Below, piece by piece: positions 17,330 to 26,202 of a stretch of DNA of 64,000 nucleotides (position 1 is the first letter of the stretch; every line of letters starts with the position of its first letter). The translations under genes and the position numbers were made by a program. The notes under the pieces are model-generated. The model searched no databases. It was not told the origin of the DNA and saw only the letters and a list, made by a program, of their open reading frames with translations. Source of the DNA: Akkermansiaceae bacterium (GTDB taxonomy: Bacteria > Verrucomicrobiota > Verrucomicrobiia > Verrucomicrobiales > DEV007); the NCBI GenBank assembly GCA_024233005.1, contig JACKQE010000011.1:1-64000 (forward strand), read 5' to 3'.

Positions 17330-19675
17330 ATGTCCTTCTCTCTCGTCACGTCTCTCACCGGAACCGATCAGCGGTTGCTGCACCGTTGCCTCGACGGCTT
17401 TGTGCCGGACCGCGTCTACGACATCCATGCCCACCTCTTCCACACGCGGCATTTTGCGGAGGGAAAGCGTCCGGTGTTTCTTGATGCGGACCGCGGCTAT
17501 GGTCGTCGCGATTTCGACGAAGCGATGGCCCGCTGGATGCCGGATCGCGTTGTGGACGGGCTCTTCTTTGGATATCCCAGCGCCGGCAATGACCGTGCCG
17601 GAGAGAATGCTTGGTTGTTGGAGCAGGTTGGGGCATCGGTCGGGACCTCCCCTTCGCGCGCCCTCGTGCTGGCTGCACCCTCCGATGATCCTGCGGAGGT
17701 GCGAAGGCTGCTCAGCACCGGGGCTTTCGTTGGTATCAAGCCATACCGGCTTTACGCCGATGTGCCCGACACGCGGGAGGCCACGATCGAATCCTACGCG
17801 CCGGAATGGATGTGGGAAGCCTGCCACGACCACGATGGAGTCATGGTCCTGCACATCATGTTGGCCGGGGGCATCACCGATCCCCGCAATGTGGAAACGA
17901 TCCGCCGTCTCTGCCGTCGTTACCCCCGGTGCCGTCTGGTGCTGGCTCATGTCGCGCGGTCGTTCAACTACCGCCAGGCCCGCGAAGGACTTGGGGCTCT
18001 CGTCGATCTCGACAATGTGGTGGTGGACACTTCCGCAGTCACCCAGACCGGCGCTTTCCGCGCGGCCCTGGAGATTCTCGGACCACGCCGGGTTCTGTGG
18101 GGCAGCGATTACATGGTCAGCGAGTTGCGAGGCGCCTGCTTCACCCAGGGCGATGGCTTCACCTGGGTCTATGCCGATGACGATTCCGCGAAGGATCTCA
18201 CGATCTTCGGAAGCCACACGCTGGTGGGGATCGAGTCGCTCCTCTGCCTGCGGGAGGCCTGCGAGGATACGGGGATGAATGACGGGGATGTCGGGGATAT
18301 TTTTCATGACAATGCCCTGCGTCTCCTGGCTCCTCATCTGGGCTCCGGGGCACTGTCCCCGGATCCCTCGGGCGCCGACCGGTGGTCCGCGGCGAAGGAG
18401 CGCATTTCCTGCGGCACCGGACTGCTCTCGAAACGGGCCCATCTCTTTGATCCCGTGGCGTGGCCTTCCTATTACTCCCGCTGTTCCGGAACGAACATCT
18501 GGGATCTGCAGGGGCGGCGTTTCACGGACTTCACTGGTGGAGTGGGGGCCATCCTGCTCGGACACAGCGATCCCGCGGTCAATGCGGCGGTCCACCGGCG
18601 GGTCAGTCTTGGCAGTTACTGCACGCTGGTTTCCCCGGATGAACCGGTCCTTGCCGAGCAGCTCCTGGAGTTGCACCCATGGGCACAGCGGGTGCGTTAT
18701 GCGCGGGGTGGGGGAGAGGCGTTGTCTCTCGCGGTCAGGATCGCACGGGCCGCGACGGGCAAGAGCGGCATCGCCTTCTGTGGTTACCACGGATGGAGCG
18801 ACTGGTATCTGGCGGCGAACCTGGCCGACGACAAATCCCTCGACGGGCATCTCCTTCCGGGGCTGACTCCGCTGGGGGTGCCGCGCGAACTGTCCGGGAC
18901 GGCGGTGCCGTTCCGCTACAACGATCCGTTGGCATTTCAACAGGCGCTCGACAAATTGGGGGACAACCTCGCCGCCGTGGTCATGGAACCGATGCGTTCC
19001 GAGGTGCCCCGCGACGGATTCCTGCAGACGGTGCTCGACGAATGTCACCGCCGCGGCGCGGTCCACGTCCTCGACGAAGTCACCAGTGGGTGGCGCTATG
19101 GTTTTCCGGGGGCCGCGCCTGGGCTCGGCATCGAGCCTGACATCGCGGTCTATGCCAAGGCCATGAGCAACGGCATTCCCTGCGGTGCCATCGTCGGCCG
19201 TGGCGCCGTGATGGACGCGGCCAACGACAGTTTCATTTCCAGCAGTTACTGGACGGACGGCATCGGTACCGCGGCGGCCTTGGCCTGCATTGGCAAAATG
19301 CGAAGGGAAGGGGTTCAGACGCACGTTTGGGAACTCGGGGGGCAACTCCAGCGAGGGTTGCGGGATCTCGCGCAGCGGCATCCGGCGTTGCGGCTCACCG
19401 TGGCCGGACAGCCCTGCGCGCCTTCCCTGGCCTTCGGACTGGGGGAGGAGAGTGCCGCCGCAAAGGCTCTGATGATTCGGGGAATGCTGCACCGAGGCTT
19501 TCTCTTCAGCAGCCAACTCTACGTCATGTGGCCGCACACTGCCGGACTCGTGGAGGATGTCCTGTCCTCGTTGGATGAGGTTTTGGCGGGGCTCGCCATC
19601 ATCCAAGAGCGTGGTCATCTCCGCGCCGAAGCCGGCCCCGCAGTCACCGGTGGCGGGTTTGTCCGCTTGACCTAA
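17330..19675 (+). CDS. Fusion: amidohydrolase (COG2159-like) + class III aminotransferase
   Basis: The 781-residue protein joins two enzymes. Residues 25-345 are a TIM-barrel amidohydrolase_2: YDIHAHLFH (H33, H35), HIMLAGGITDP, LVLAHVARSFN and the terminal WGSDYM aspartate. Residues 365-775 are a fold-type I PLP enzyme of the class III aminotransferase/glutamate-semialdehyde aminomutase group: GRRFTDFTGGVGAILLGH, VVMEPMRSEVPRDGF, VLDEVTSGWR and YAKAMSNGIPCGA with Schiff-base Lys610. Both active sites look complete. No signal peptide is present, so it acts in the cytoplasm. It may hydrolyse or lyse an intermediate and then transaminate or isomerise it. It starts 5 bp after the preceding stop. 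I do not know a characterised protein with this architecture. Confidence 0.82.
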   Translation: MSFSLVTSLTGTDQRLLHRCLDGFVPDRVYDIHAHLFHTRHFAEGKRPVFLDADRGYGRRDFDEAMARWMPDRVVDGLFFGYPSAGNDRAGENAWLLEQVGASVGTSPSRALVLAAPSDDPAEVRRLLSTGAFVGIKPYRLYADVPDTREATIESYAPEWMWEACHDHDGVMVLHIMLAGGITDPRNVETIRRLCRRYPRCRLVLAHVARSFNYRQAREGLGALVDLDNVVVDTSAVTQTGAFRAALEILGPRRVLWGSDYMVSELRGACFTQGDGFTWVYADDDSAKDLTIFGSHTLVGIESLLCLREACEDTGMNDGDVGDIFHDNALRLLAPHLGSGALSPDPSGADRWSAAKERISCGTGLLSKRAHLFDPVAWPSYYSRCSGTNIWDLQGRRFTDFTGGVGAILLGHSDPAVNAAVHRRVSLGSYCTLVSPDEPVLAEQLLELHPWAQRVRYARGGGEALSLAVRIARAATGKSGIAFCGYHGWSDWYLAANLADDKSLDGHLLPGLTPLGVPRELSGTAVPFRYNDPLAFQQALDKLGDNLAAVVMEPMRSEVPRDGFLQTVLDECHRRGAVHVLDEVTSGWRYGFPGAAPGLGIEPDIAVYAKAMSNGIPCGAIVGRGAVMDAANDSFISSSYWTDGIGTAAALACIGKMRREGVQTHVWELGGQLQRGLRDLAQRHPALRLTVAGQPCAPSLAFGLGEESAAAKALMIRGMLHRGFLFSSQLYVMWPHTAGLVEDVLSSLDEVLAGLAIIQERGHLRAEAGPAVTGGGFVRLT

Positions 19676-19704
19676 GGGTTTTCTTTTTCTTACTCCCTGT
19701 CATC

Positions 19705-22704
19705 ATGAAACGCCTGTTTGTGTGTCTCCTGGTTTCGTTCCTGATCCAATCCATGGCGGAGGCTGGGGAAGTGTTCCTGGAAGCGGAAACCTTCGAGTCT
19801 TCCGGGGGATGGACCAAAGTCGAAGGACCCGCCGCAAAGCAGGCTTCCGGTCTGGCGATGCTGGGCGGCGCCTCCGGTGCCCAGGACGGCACCGCCACGG
19901 CATCCATCACCATCAAAGACGCGGGACATTACCACCTCTGGGTGCGCTACAGCAGTCATCCCAAATGGCGGGGACCCTTCCACGTCACTGCTCTTGCTGG
20001 CGACCGCGTGCTGGGTGACGCGCTCTTCGACGGGGAGTTCCAGGGCGAGTCGGCCCGTGATCTGATGACCTGGCGCTCCTTCGAGGTCGACTTGCCGGAA
20101 GGACCGGTGACGATCCGGCTAAGCAAGCACGAACACAAAAACGCGGGTGGGATTGCCCGGCTCGTCGACTGTCTGCTGCTGACCATGGATGGCAAGCTGG
20201 TGCCCAACCATCTGAACTACGGTGCCCAAACCTATCTGCGGGTCACTCTGGGAGAAGGCTACCACGAACCGGCTTACATCCACATTTTCGCCGATCACTA
20301 CCATGCCGACTGGTACCAGCATTACTCCTTGGGTAAGGCCGGCGCTGTGCCGGGGATCGCCCCGATCAAGACCGACCGCCTCGGGGCGGGGGAACGCACG
20401 CCCTGGTGCAATCTCACTCCGATGATTTACCAGGATTCGGGGGCCATGCTGCACATCACCGCCCGCCATGCCTACACCGAGTATGCGGATGGGTTGCGGG
20501 CCACCTTCGAGTTCGCCACAGCGCCGGACGAAACGTCGATCGTGCGGACCCTCACGGTGGACAACCGGCCGGGAACCGTGGCCATTTTCACCCCGCCCAA
20601 TCTCCTGACAGCGGAAAACCTCGCGCTCCTCAAAACCGACCAGGAAATTGCCGATGCCACCGGGCAACTGGCTGATGCCCATGCCTGGCCAACGCACGGG
20701 AAACCGCTCTCATCGTTTCCTTTCTTCGTCAGTGCGAGCATCGACAACAAGTTCACTCCGCCCGACGCGCGGGTGCTGGCACGGGAGAGGAAAACATTGG
20801 GCTATTTCGGCTTCACCGACAGCCATCTGCGCCATGTCGGAGGAGCCTGGCTGATGAAAAACCAGTCCTACTGCCAGCCAGATCTGGAGAAGATGCGCGC
20901 CAAGTTTCAAAGGGATGCGGCGTCCTTTTTTCAGGACGGCGGAAAAGTGGAAAACCTGGTGTTTTGTGAATTGACGGACGAGCCCACGGGACAGCCGCTC
21001 GAAGCCTGCTCGGCCGATCCTGCCTACGGAGAGGCCTTCCGCTCCTGGCTCAGAGGATTGGGAATGGCGCCATCCGATCTGCTGGTGGGCAGCTGGGACG
21101 AGGTCAAGATCGTGACCGGCGAACAAAAGAGGGAATATCCCGCGCTCTATCTCTACTCCCAGCGCTTCCGGACCCGGGCCTTGGGGGACTTCATGGCGGT
21201 CCAACGCAAACTGGCGGAAGAGGCTTATGGGGGGAGGTTTCCCGTGCTCGCCAACTTCAGCGATGGGGCGGTCTACGGGGCCAATTTCTGCCTGCAGGGC
21301 GTGGACTACTTTGAGTTGCTCGATTCGCCCGATCAGAATGCCATCTGGGGGGAGGACTGGGCGAACGGAGCCTCCTCCTATCAGTGCGCCGCTTTCAATG
21401 TCGATCTGATGCGCGCCGCGGCCCGGGAACGGGGGCAGGTGATCGCGCATCATCTGGTCGCCCATGCCGGACGCAAAAGCTGGGATATCAAGCTCAAGGC
21501 CACCAGCGAAGTCGCACGAGGGGTGAAAATTTTCAACAATTTTTGTTATGGGCCGACGTGGGCAACGCATGAGGGAGGTCCCTACTGGCGGAGCCATGTC
21601 TGGCAGGGCAAACCAGAGACCTGGACCGCGAATGCCGCCATCACCCGTGAGATCGGCGCCGTGGAGGACCTGCTGCTGCCCGCGATGCCGGCGCCGGCGG
21701 AAGTGGCCCTGCTCTACAGTTCTTCGAGTGACGCCTGGACGGTGGATCGGAGCTTTGCCAGCGGCTTCGACCGCATGCACACCTGGATGGCCCTGGCGCA
21801 CGCCCAGGTGCCGGTGGATGTGGTGGCAGAGCGCCAGGTGGAACGCGATTGTCTCAAGGCCTACCGTGTTTGTTATCTGTCCGGGCCGAACCTCACCCGG
21901 GCGGCGGCGGAGAAGTTGAAGGATTGGGTCAGGGCTGGCGGAACGCTCTGGCTCACCGCCGGCGCCGCCGAGCGGGATGAATTCGACCGGCCCATGGCGG
22001 CGCTTGACGGGATCCTTCCCGCCAAGCGGGGCCCGACGGAGGAGTTCCAGCCTTTCCGGTCCTCCGGGCGTTACCTGGCGACTCTGACTGGCAAAGACAC
22101 GGTGGCGTGGAAAGAAGGACAAGCCCAGGTGCTGTCGGTCCGGCAACCACTGGAAGCGATGCCGGGTGCGGAAACCATCGCCACCTTTCAGGATGGGAGT
22201 CCGGCCCTGGTGCGGGGCGGTGCGGGTAAGGGAACGGTGTTCTGCGCCGGATTTCTGCCGGCCCTGAGCTACATCAAACCTGCACTGGAAGCCCGCAACC
22301 TCCTGCAGAAGAAAGTTGACGAGGGCACGCCCCTGGCCGGTGCGGAAGTAAGCGTTTCTCACCTGCTGGAACGGAGCAGCAATCCCTGGCAATTTCCCGA
22401 CGCTGTCCGTGATCTGATTCTGGGTCCGGCGCGTCAGGCCGGAGTCAGGCCTCCGGTAGGGTGCAGCCAACCGCTCGTGGATGCCCCTTATCTGCCAGGA
22501 GATAAAGGCATCCTCATTCCACTGGCCAATTACACGCTCCAGCCCATCGAGGAACTTGCCCTGCGGGTCGCTGTAACCCGGCCAGTGGCGCGAGTGGAGT
22601 CCGTGCTGCGCGGGGAGATTGCCTTCACCCAACCCACGCCCCGGGAGGTCAGGTTCTCACTGCCCTTGGACAACAATGATTTCGTGGTCCTCCGGTTCCA
22701 TTGA
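19705..22704 (+). CDS. Large secreted GH42-like protein with trimerisation-type domain
   Basis: A signal peptide (KRLFVCLLVSFLIQSMAEA) leads a 999-residue protein. Residues 20-150 look like a carbohydrate-binding beta-sandwich (GHYHLWVRYSSHPKWRGPF). The middle (about 380-640) looks like a TIM barrel with FCELTDEPTG and FELLDSPDQNAIWGEDW. Residues 660-780 resemble a beta-galactosidase trimerisation/GATase-like domain (EVALLYSSSSDAW, then YRVCYLSGPNLT and LKDWVRAGGTLWLTAGAAE). This layout occurs in planctomycete and verrucomicrobial proteins loosely related to GH42. Catalytic glutamates are not certain. It is the last gene of the GntR-linked operon, 29 bp after the fusion gene and followed by a hairpin at 22709. 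Confidence 0.65.
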   Translation: MKRLFVCLLVSFLIQSMAEAGEVFLEAETFESSGGWTKVEGPAAKQASGLAMLGGASGAQDGTATASITIKDAGHYHLWVRYSSHPKWRGPFHVTALAGDRVLGDALFDGEFQGESARDLMTWRSFEVDLPEGPVTIRLSKHEHKNAGGIARLVDCLLLTMDGKLVPNHLNYGAQTYLRVTLGEGYHEPAYIHIFADHYHADWYQHYSLGKAGAVPGIAPIKTDRLGAGERTPWCNLTPMIYQDSGAMLHITARHAYTEYADGLRATFEFATAPDETSIVRTLTVDNRPGTVAIFTPPNLLTAENLALLKTDQEIADATGQLADAHAWPTHGKPLSSFPFFVSASIDNKFTPPDARVLARERKTLGYFGFTDSHLRHVGGAWLMKNQSYCQPDLEKMRAKFQRDAASFFQDGGKVENLVFCELTDEPTGQPLEACSADPAYGEAFRSWLRGLGMAPSDLLVGSWDEVKIVTGEQKREYPALYLYSQRFRTRALGDFMAVQRKLAEEAYGGRFPVLANFSDGAVYGANFCLQGVDYFELLDSPDQNAIWGEDWANGASSYQCAAFNVDLMRAAARERGQVIAHHLVAHAGRKSWDIKLKATSEVARGVKIFNNFCYGPTWATHEGGPYWRSHVWQGKPETWTANAAITREIGAVEDLLLPAMPAPAEVALLYSSSSDAWTVDRSFASGFDRMHTWMALAHAQVPVDVVAERQVERDCLKAYRVCYLSGPNLTRAAAEKLKDWVRAGGTLWLTAGAAERDEFDRPMAALDGILPAKRGPTEEFQPFRSSGRYLATLTGKDTVAWKEGQAQVLSVRQPLEAMPGAETIATFQDGSPALVRGGAGKGTVFCAGFLPALSYIKPALEARNLLQKKVDEGTPLAGAEVSVSHLLERSSNPWQFPDAVRDLILGPARQAGVRPPVGCSQPLVDAPYLPGDKGILIPLANYTLQPIEELALRVAVTRPVARVESVLRGEIAFTQPTPREVRFSLPLDNNDFVVLRFH

Positions 22705-22708
22705 GAGG

Positions 22709-22728
22709 CCCTGAAACGGGAATCAGGG
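22709..22728. terminator. Hairpin between convergent genes, possible bidirectional terminator
   Basis: CCCTGA (22709-22714) pairs with TCAGGG (22723-22728) around an 8-base loop. It lies between the operon's last stop and the convergent esterase stop, which it includes. There is no T-run, so intrinsic termination would be weak. Confidence 0.35.
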
Positions 22729-24627
22729 GGTGGCGAGCGTTTCCAATTGGGGGATGTCGAAAGATTCCAGCAGGCCAAAGCAGAACAACTCGGGCTTTTC
22801 GGAGACGGTCCAGTTGAAGCGGAGGATTTCCTGAAGCGATTTCAAATGTTGCGTGGGATGCCGTGGACCGATGGCGGCGGGATTCATGGCGGCGGCGACG
22901 AGCCCGGCCAGACTGGTGCGGGGCCCCAGGGAGCGGAGCGCGGGGAGGGCTCGGAATTGTTCCCGGGCCCAACGCGCCGCCGCGGCGATCTGTCCGGATT
23001 CGATGCCCAGGGCCCGGTCTCCCACGGTGGCCACGAGCAGGGCATACAAATAGGTGCGTCCCCCCATGGCGGACTCCCCCAGGGTGAAGGGATCCACCGC
23101 GAGAACGCGCTGCCCGGCGGCAAGGAGGGCCTCGGCTTCGGCTCCGGCGCTCTGACGGCCTTCGTCGGCGAGCAGCAGGGTGGTGCCGACCGGAGTCCCC
23201 CGGGTCAATTCGGTGACGGGGACGCTCCAGGTGTCGGAAAGGCGAAGCGTCCAGAAGACCGCGTTCGTGCCGTCGCGGGTTTCCGCCCCGGTCTGCTTGG
23301 CGACGACGGTGAAGTCCTGGTGTTTCACCAACCGGCCGAGTTCTTCGCGGGTCGCGGACCCTGACTTGCGGGGAAGTCCCTGACTGGCCGCGAGGGCGAG
23401 CTGGTGGAAATCGAGATTGGTTTCCGGCAGGGGCACGTCGAGCTCCGGACGTCCCTTGAGTTCGCCATCACAGGGGATTTCGGTGGCGTCGAACGTGGCG
23501 TCACCCGGAAAAAACACATCTCCCACCATTTGGTAGAAGGCCTGGCGGTTGTCGATCTCGTAATTGTGCGTCCCGGGATCGGTGTTGATGTGCCAGCGCA
23601 GGCGATCGGGTTGTCCGTAGAGTTTGAAGACAGGTTCCGCGGCGTCGAGGAGAGGTTGCAGGGCATGGTCCGCGGCGAAACAGCAATTGTCCTTCGCATT
23701 GAAAGTGAGCAGCGCCGCCCTGCCTCCGAGCATGGCGGTGAGGTGGGCGTAATCCGCCACCGTGGCGAGGTCGTTCGGCGTTTGTTCCGAGTCGCCCAGA
23801 TCACTGGGGAATTCCGCCCGGGTCCGGAAACTCGAATATCCCGCGACGGGATTGCAGAGGGTGACCCGCGTGTCGAGAGAGCTGATGGTGATGGTCTGCC
23901 AGCCACCACCGGAGAGGCCGCTCACCGCCATCCGGGAGGCGTCCGCATGCGGCAGGGCGAGCAGGAGATCGATGCCGCGCGACATGGCAAGATAGTGGGG
24001 CGCCAGACCGCTCACTCCACAGAGATCAAGCTGGTTCATGCGGGCGTGGGTGAATCCCTCCCCGCGCAATTGTCCCATGCCGATCCATTCCACATTAAGA
24101 CAGGCCACGCCGCGTTTCGCGAGATTGATGCAGCGGATCTGCTTGTAGGTGGCGGCTTTGCCGGTGCCATCATGGCCGTTCACCGCGAGGTAGAGAGGCA
24201 TCCGATCCGGGGTTTTTTCCGGATGGTAGAGCAAGGCTGGAATCCAAAGTCCGGGCAGAGCCTCATAGCGTACTTTCCTAATGTGGTAACCGGGACCTCC
24301 TTGGAGCGTCTCCTGCCACTCGACTTTGCCCGAAGTGTCCCGCCATTTTCGGGCGGTCTCACCGCGGAACACGATGTTTTCCAGCACGTCCTGTCGGGTC
24401 CGGGTGGCGAAGGCCTGCCAAGCCGCGAGCGTTGTCAATGCGGGCAGGGCGGGTACTTTCTTCCCGCAGTAGGTCTGGGCTTCAACGACCGGGAGCCCGG
24501 GTGTCAGGATCGGCTGACGCAGGAGTTGGTCCACCGCCGGGACCGGCGCAGGCACCTGTTTGCCCGGCTCCTCGCCGATGGCTGGAAAGGTGGCAAGAGC
24601 GAGAACAAGCGTGCGGCAGATTTTCAT
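22723..24627 (-). CDS. Secreted acetylxylan-esterase-like alpha/beta hydrolase
   Basis: The ATG at 24627 is followed by a signal peptide (KICRTLVLALATFPAIGEE), giving 634 residues. An open frame continuing upstream to 25899 overlaps the transporter on the other strand and is not credible. The hydrolase core contains VRYEALPGLWIPALLYHP, LYLAVNGHDGTGKA, the nucleophile elbow GLSGGGWQT with catalytic Ser, and THNYEIDNRQAFY with a probable catalytic His. The pattern is that of the large abhydrolase_7/acetylxylan esterase group common in PVC polysaccharide loci. A further C-terminal alpha/beta-like region follows (VGTTLLLADEGRQSAGAEAEA). It would deacylate a glycan outside the cytoplasm. Confidence 0.72.
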   Translation of the reverse strand: MKICRTLVLALATFPAIGEEPGKQVPAPVPAVDQLLRQPILTPGLPVVEAQTYCGKKVPALPALTTLAAWQAFATRTRQDVLENIVFRGETARKWRDTSGKVEWQETLQGGPGYHIRKVRYEALPGLWIPALLYHPEKTPDRMPLYLAVNGHDGTGKAATYKQIRCINLAKRGVACLNVEWIGMGQLRGEGFTHARMNQLDLCGVSGLAPHYLAMSRGIDLLLALPHADASRMAVSGLSGGGWQTITISSLDTRVTLCNPVAGYSSFRTRAEFPSDLGDSEQTPNDLATVADYAHLTAMLGGRAALLTFNAKDNCCFAADHALQPLLDAAEPVFKLYGQPDRLRWHINTDPGTHNYEIDNRQAFYQMVGDVFFPGDATFDATEIPCDGELKGRPELDVPLPETNLDFHQLALAASQGLPRKSGSATREELGRLVKHQDFTVVAKQTGAETRDGTNAVFWTLRLSDTWSVPVTELTRGTPVGTTLLLADEGRQSAGAEAEALLAAGQRVLAVDPFTLGESAMGGRTYLYALLVATVGDRALGIESGQIAAAARWAREQFRALPALRSLGPRTSLAGLVAAAMNPAAIGPRHPTQHLKSLQEILRFNWTVSEKPELFCFGLLESFDIPQLETLATP

Positions 24628-24674
24628 GGCTGGAATGGATGGCCCCTCCCATTTCACTGGAAGCCTCCCCCGCT

Positions 24675-24700
24675 GTCGAGGAGAATCTCCTGCCCTCGAC
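24675..24700. repeat. Nested inverted repeat in divergent intergenic region
   Basis: GTCGAG (24675-24680) and CTCGAC (24695-24700) form an outer inverted repeat, and AGGAGA (24679-24684) with TCTCCT (24686-24691) forms an inner one around a single base. It lies between the divergent esterase and transporter genes, where an operator or attenuator could sit. No function is shown. Confidence 0.35.
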
Positions 24701-24828
24701 TCTCTCCAGGCGGGGTGAGTGGTGAGGGGACGGAGCCGCAACGGCTTTCCGGTCTTGCCACCCGCTCTCCGACATGGCAGGAATATCCCCCGACCGAGTC
24801 TCCCCCAAGGAACTTCCCCCGCGAGATC

Positions 24829-26100
24829 ATGATCCCGACCCGCACCCGTTATGTCGTCGTTGTCTTCATGGTGGTGCTCGCGATGATCACCTATCTCGAT
24901 CGCGCCTGCATCGGGGCGATGGCCCATCTCATTCGTCAGGATCTCGGGCTCTCGATCGATCAGATGGGCACGGTGTTCAGTGCCTTTGCCCTGGCGTATG
25001 CCATTTTTGAGATTCCCACGGCGTGGTGGGCTGACCGGCGGGGGACCCGGACCATTCTCACCCGGATTGTGGTCTGGTGGTCGGTCTTCACGATGGCGAC
25101 AGCAGGTGCGTTCAACTACGGATCCATGCTGGTCATCCGCTTTCTCTTCGGCGTCGGCGAGGCCGGGGCCTGGCCCTGTGTCGCCCGGGTCTTCTCCCGC
25201 TGGGTGCCGCTGCGGGAACGGGGAACCATCAAGGGCATTTTCTTCGCGGGGGCTTACACGGCCGGGGCGGTCACGCCCTTGCTGGTGGGGGTTCTGATCT
25301 CGGAATGGCACGTGCCGTGGCGCGCGATTTTTGTGGTCTTCAGCCTGACTGGTTTCGTCTGGGCCGGCATCTGGTACCGCTGGTTCCGTGACGATCCCGC
25401 GGGGCATCCGGCGGTGAACACGGCCGAGCGGGATTTCATTCTCCAAGGCCGCCACGTGGATGCGCCTCTTCTTCGGGGGTGGAGTTACTGGAAACGTCTC
25501 CTCGGGCAGCGGAACATCCTCGCTCTCTGTCTGATGTATGTGCCCAACAGCGTGACTTTCTACTTCTGCATCACCTGGTTGCCGACCTATCTGCGGGAGT
25601 ATCATCACTTTGAGAAAGCCGAGTTGGGATTCCTCGCCGCTCTGCCGCTGATCCTCAGTGTGGGCACGCAGTTTCTCGGCGGCTGGGTCTCCGACCAGAT
25701 CACCGCCCGTCTCGGGCTCGCGGCGGGGCGGCGCCTTCCGGCGATGGTGGGGTATGCCCTGGCGGCAGTTGCCATTTTCATCGCGGCATCGGCCTCGGCG
25801 CCCCGAACCGCGGCGGTATTCATCGCCCTGGCGGCGGCCTCCTGCATGCTCACCACGGCTCCGGCCTGGGGGACGGTCCTCGACATCGGCCGGGAGCATT
25901 CCGCGGTTGTCGGGGCCACGATGAACACCGCCGGGCAGATCGGGGCCATTTTCAGCCCGATGATCGTCGCCAAATCGGTCACCTGGTTCAATGACTGGAA
26001 TTTCCCCCTTTTCCTCTTGGGAGGCTTGTTTGTGACCGGAGCCTTCTGTTGGTTGTTCATTGATCCCAACCAGCCGGTGTTTGCCAAGGAAGGGGAATGA
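24829..26100 (+). CDS. MFS transporter, anion:cation symporter (hexuronate/phthalate-type)
   Basis: The 423-residue protein has 12 predicted membrane spans. The first span ends with YLDRACIGAM followed by DLGLSIDQMGTVFSAFALAY, a signature of the ACS family that carries hexuronates, glucarate, phthalate and similar organic anions. The MFS loop motif is WWADRRGTR, and the fourth and fifth spans have RFLFGVGEAGAWP. ATG 24829 was taken because the protein begins with TRYVVVVFMVVLAMITYLDR as in relatives. It is divergent from the esterase and leads the group at 26203-34183. It probably imports an acidic sugar or sugar acid released by the secreted enzymes; the exact substrate is not visible. Confidence 0.87.
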   Translation: MIPTRTRYVVVVFMVVLAMITYLDRACIGAMAHLIRQDLGLSIDQMGTVFSAFALAYAIFEIPTAWWADRRGTRTILTRIVVWWSVFTMATAGAFNYGSMLVIRFLFGVGEAGAWPCVARVFSRWVPLRERGTIKGIFFAGAYTAGAVTPLLVGVLISEWHVPWRAIFVVFSLTGFVWAGIWYRWFRDDPAGHPAVNTAERDFILQGRHVDAPLLRGWSYWKRLLGQRNILALCLMYVPNSVTFYFCITWLPTYLREYHHFEKAELGFLAALPLILSVGTQFLGGWVSDQITARLGLAAGRRLPAMVGYALAAVAIFIAASASAPRTAAVFIALAAASCMLTTAPAWGTVLDIGREHSAVVGATMNTAGQIGAIFSPMIVAKSVTWFNDWNFPLFLLGGLFVTGAFCWLFIDPNQPVFAKEGE

Positions 26101-26102
26101 GG

Positions 26103-26120
26103 CGGAGGCCTAAGCCTCCG
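26103..26120 (+). terminator. Strong hairpin just after transporter stop
   Basis: CGGAGGC (26103-26109) pairs perfectly with GCCTCCG (26114-26120) around a 4-base loop, 2 bp after the stop codon. The downstream bases are TAAAAAG rather than a T-run, so it may stabilise the 3' end or act as a weak terminator. Confidence 0.45.
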
Positions 26121-26202
26121 TAAAAAGACGGCATCGCGGACTGTTCCTTTTCCTCCCCCGGCCCAACAATGCCCCATGGGAGATTCGCTTCCCGGAACCT
26201 GC

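Noticed and set aside
24628..25899. Upstream extension of the esterase frame to 25899
   Set aside because: It overlaps the transporter on the other strand and has an unstructured Arg/Pro-rich composition, whereas a signal peptide starts at 24627.
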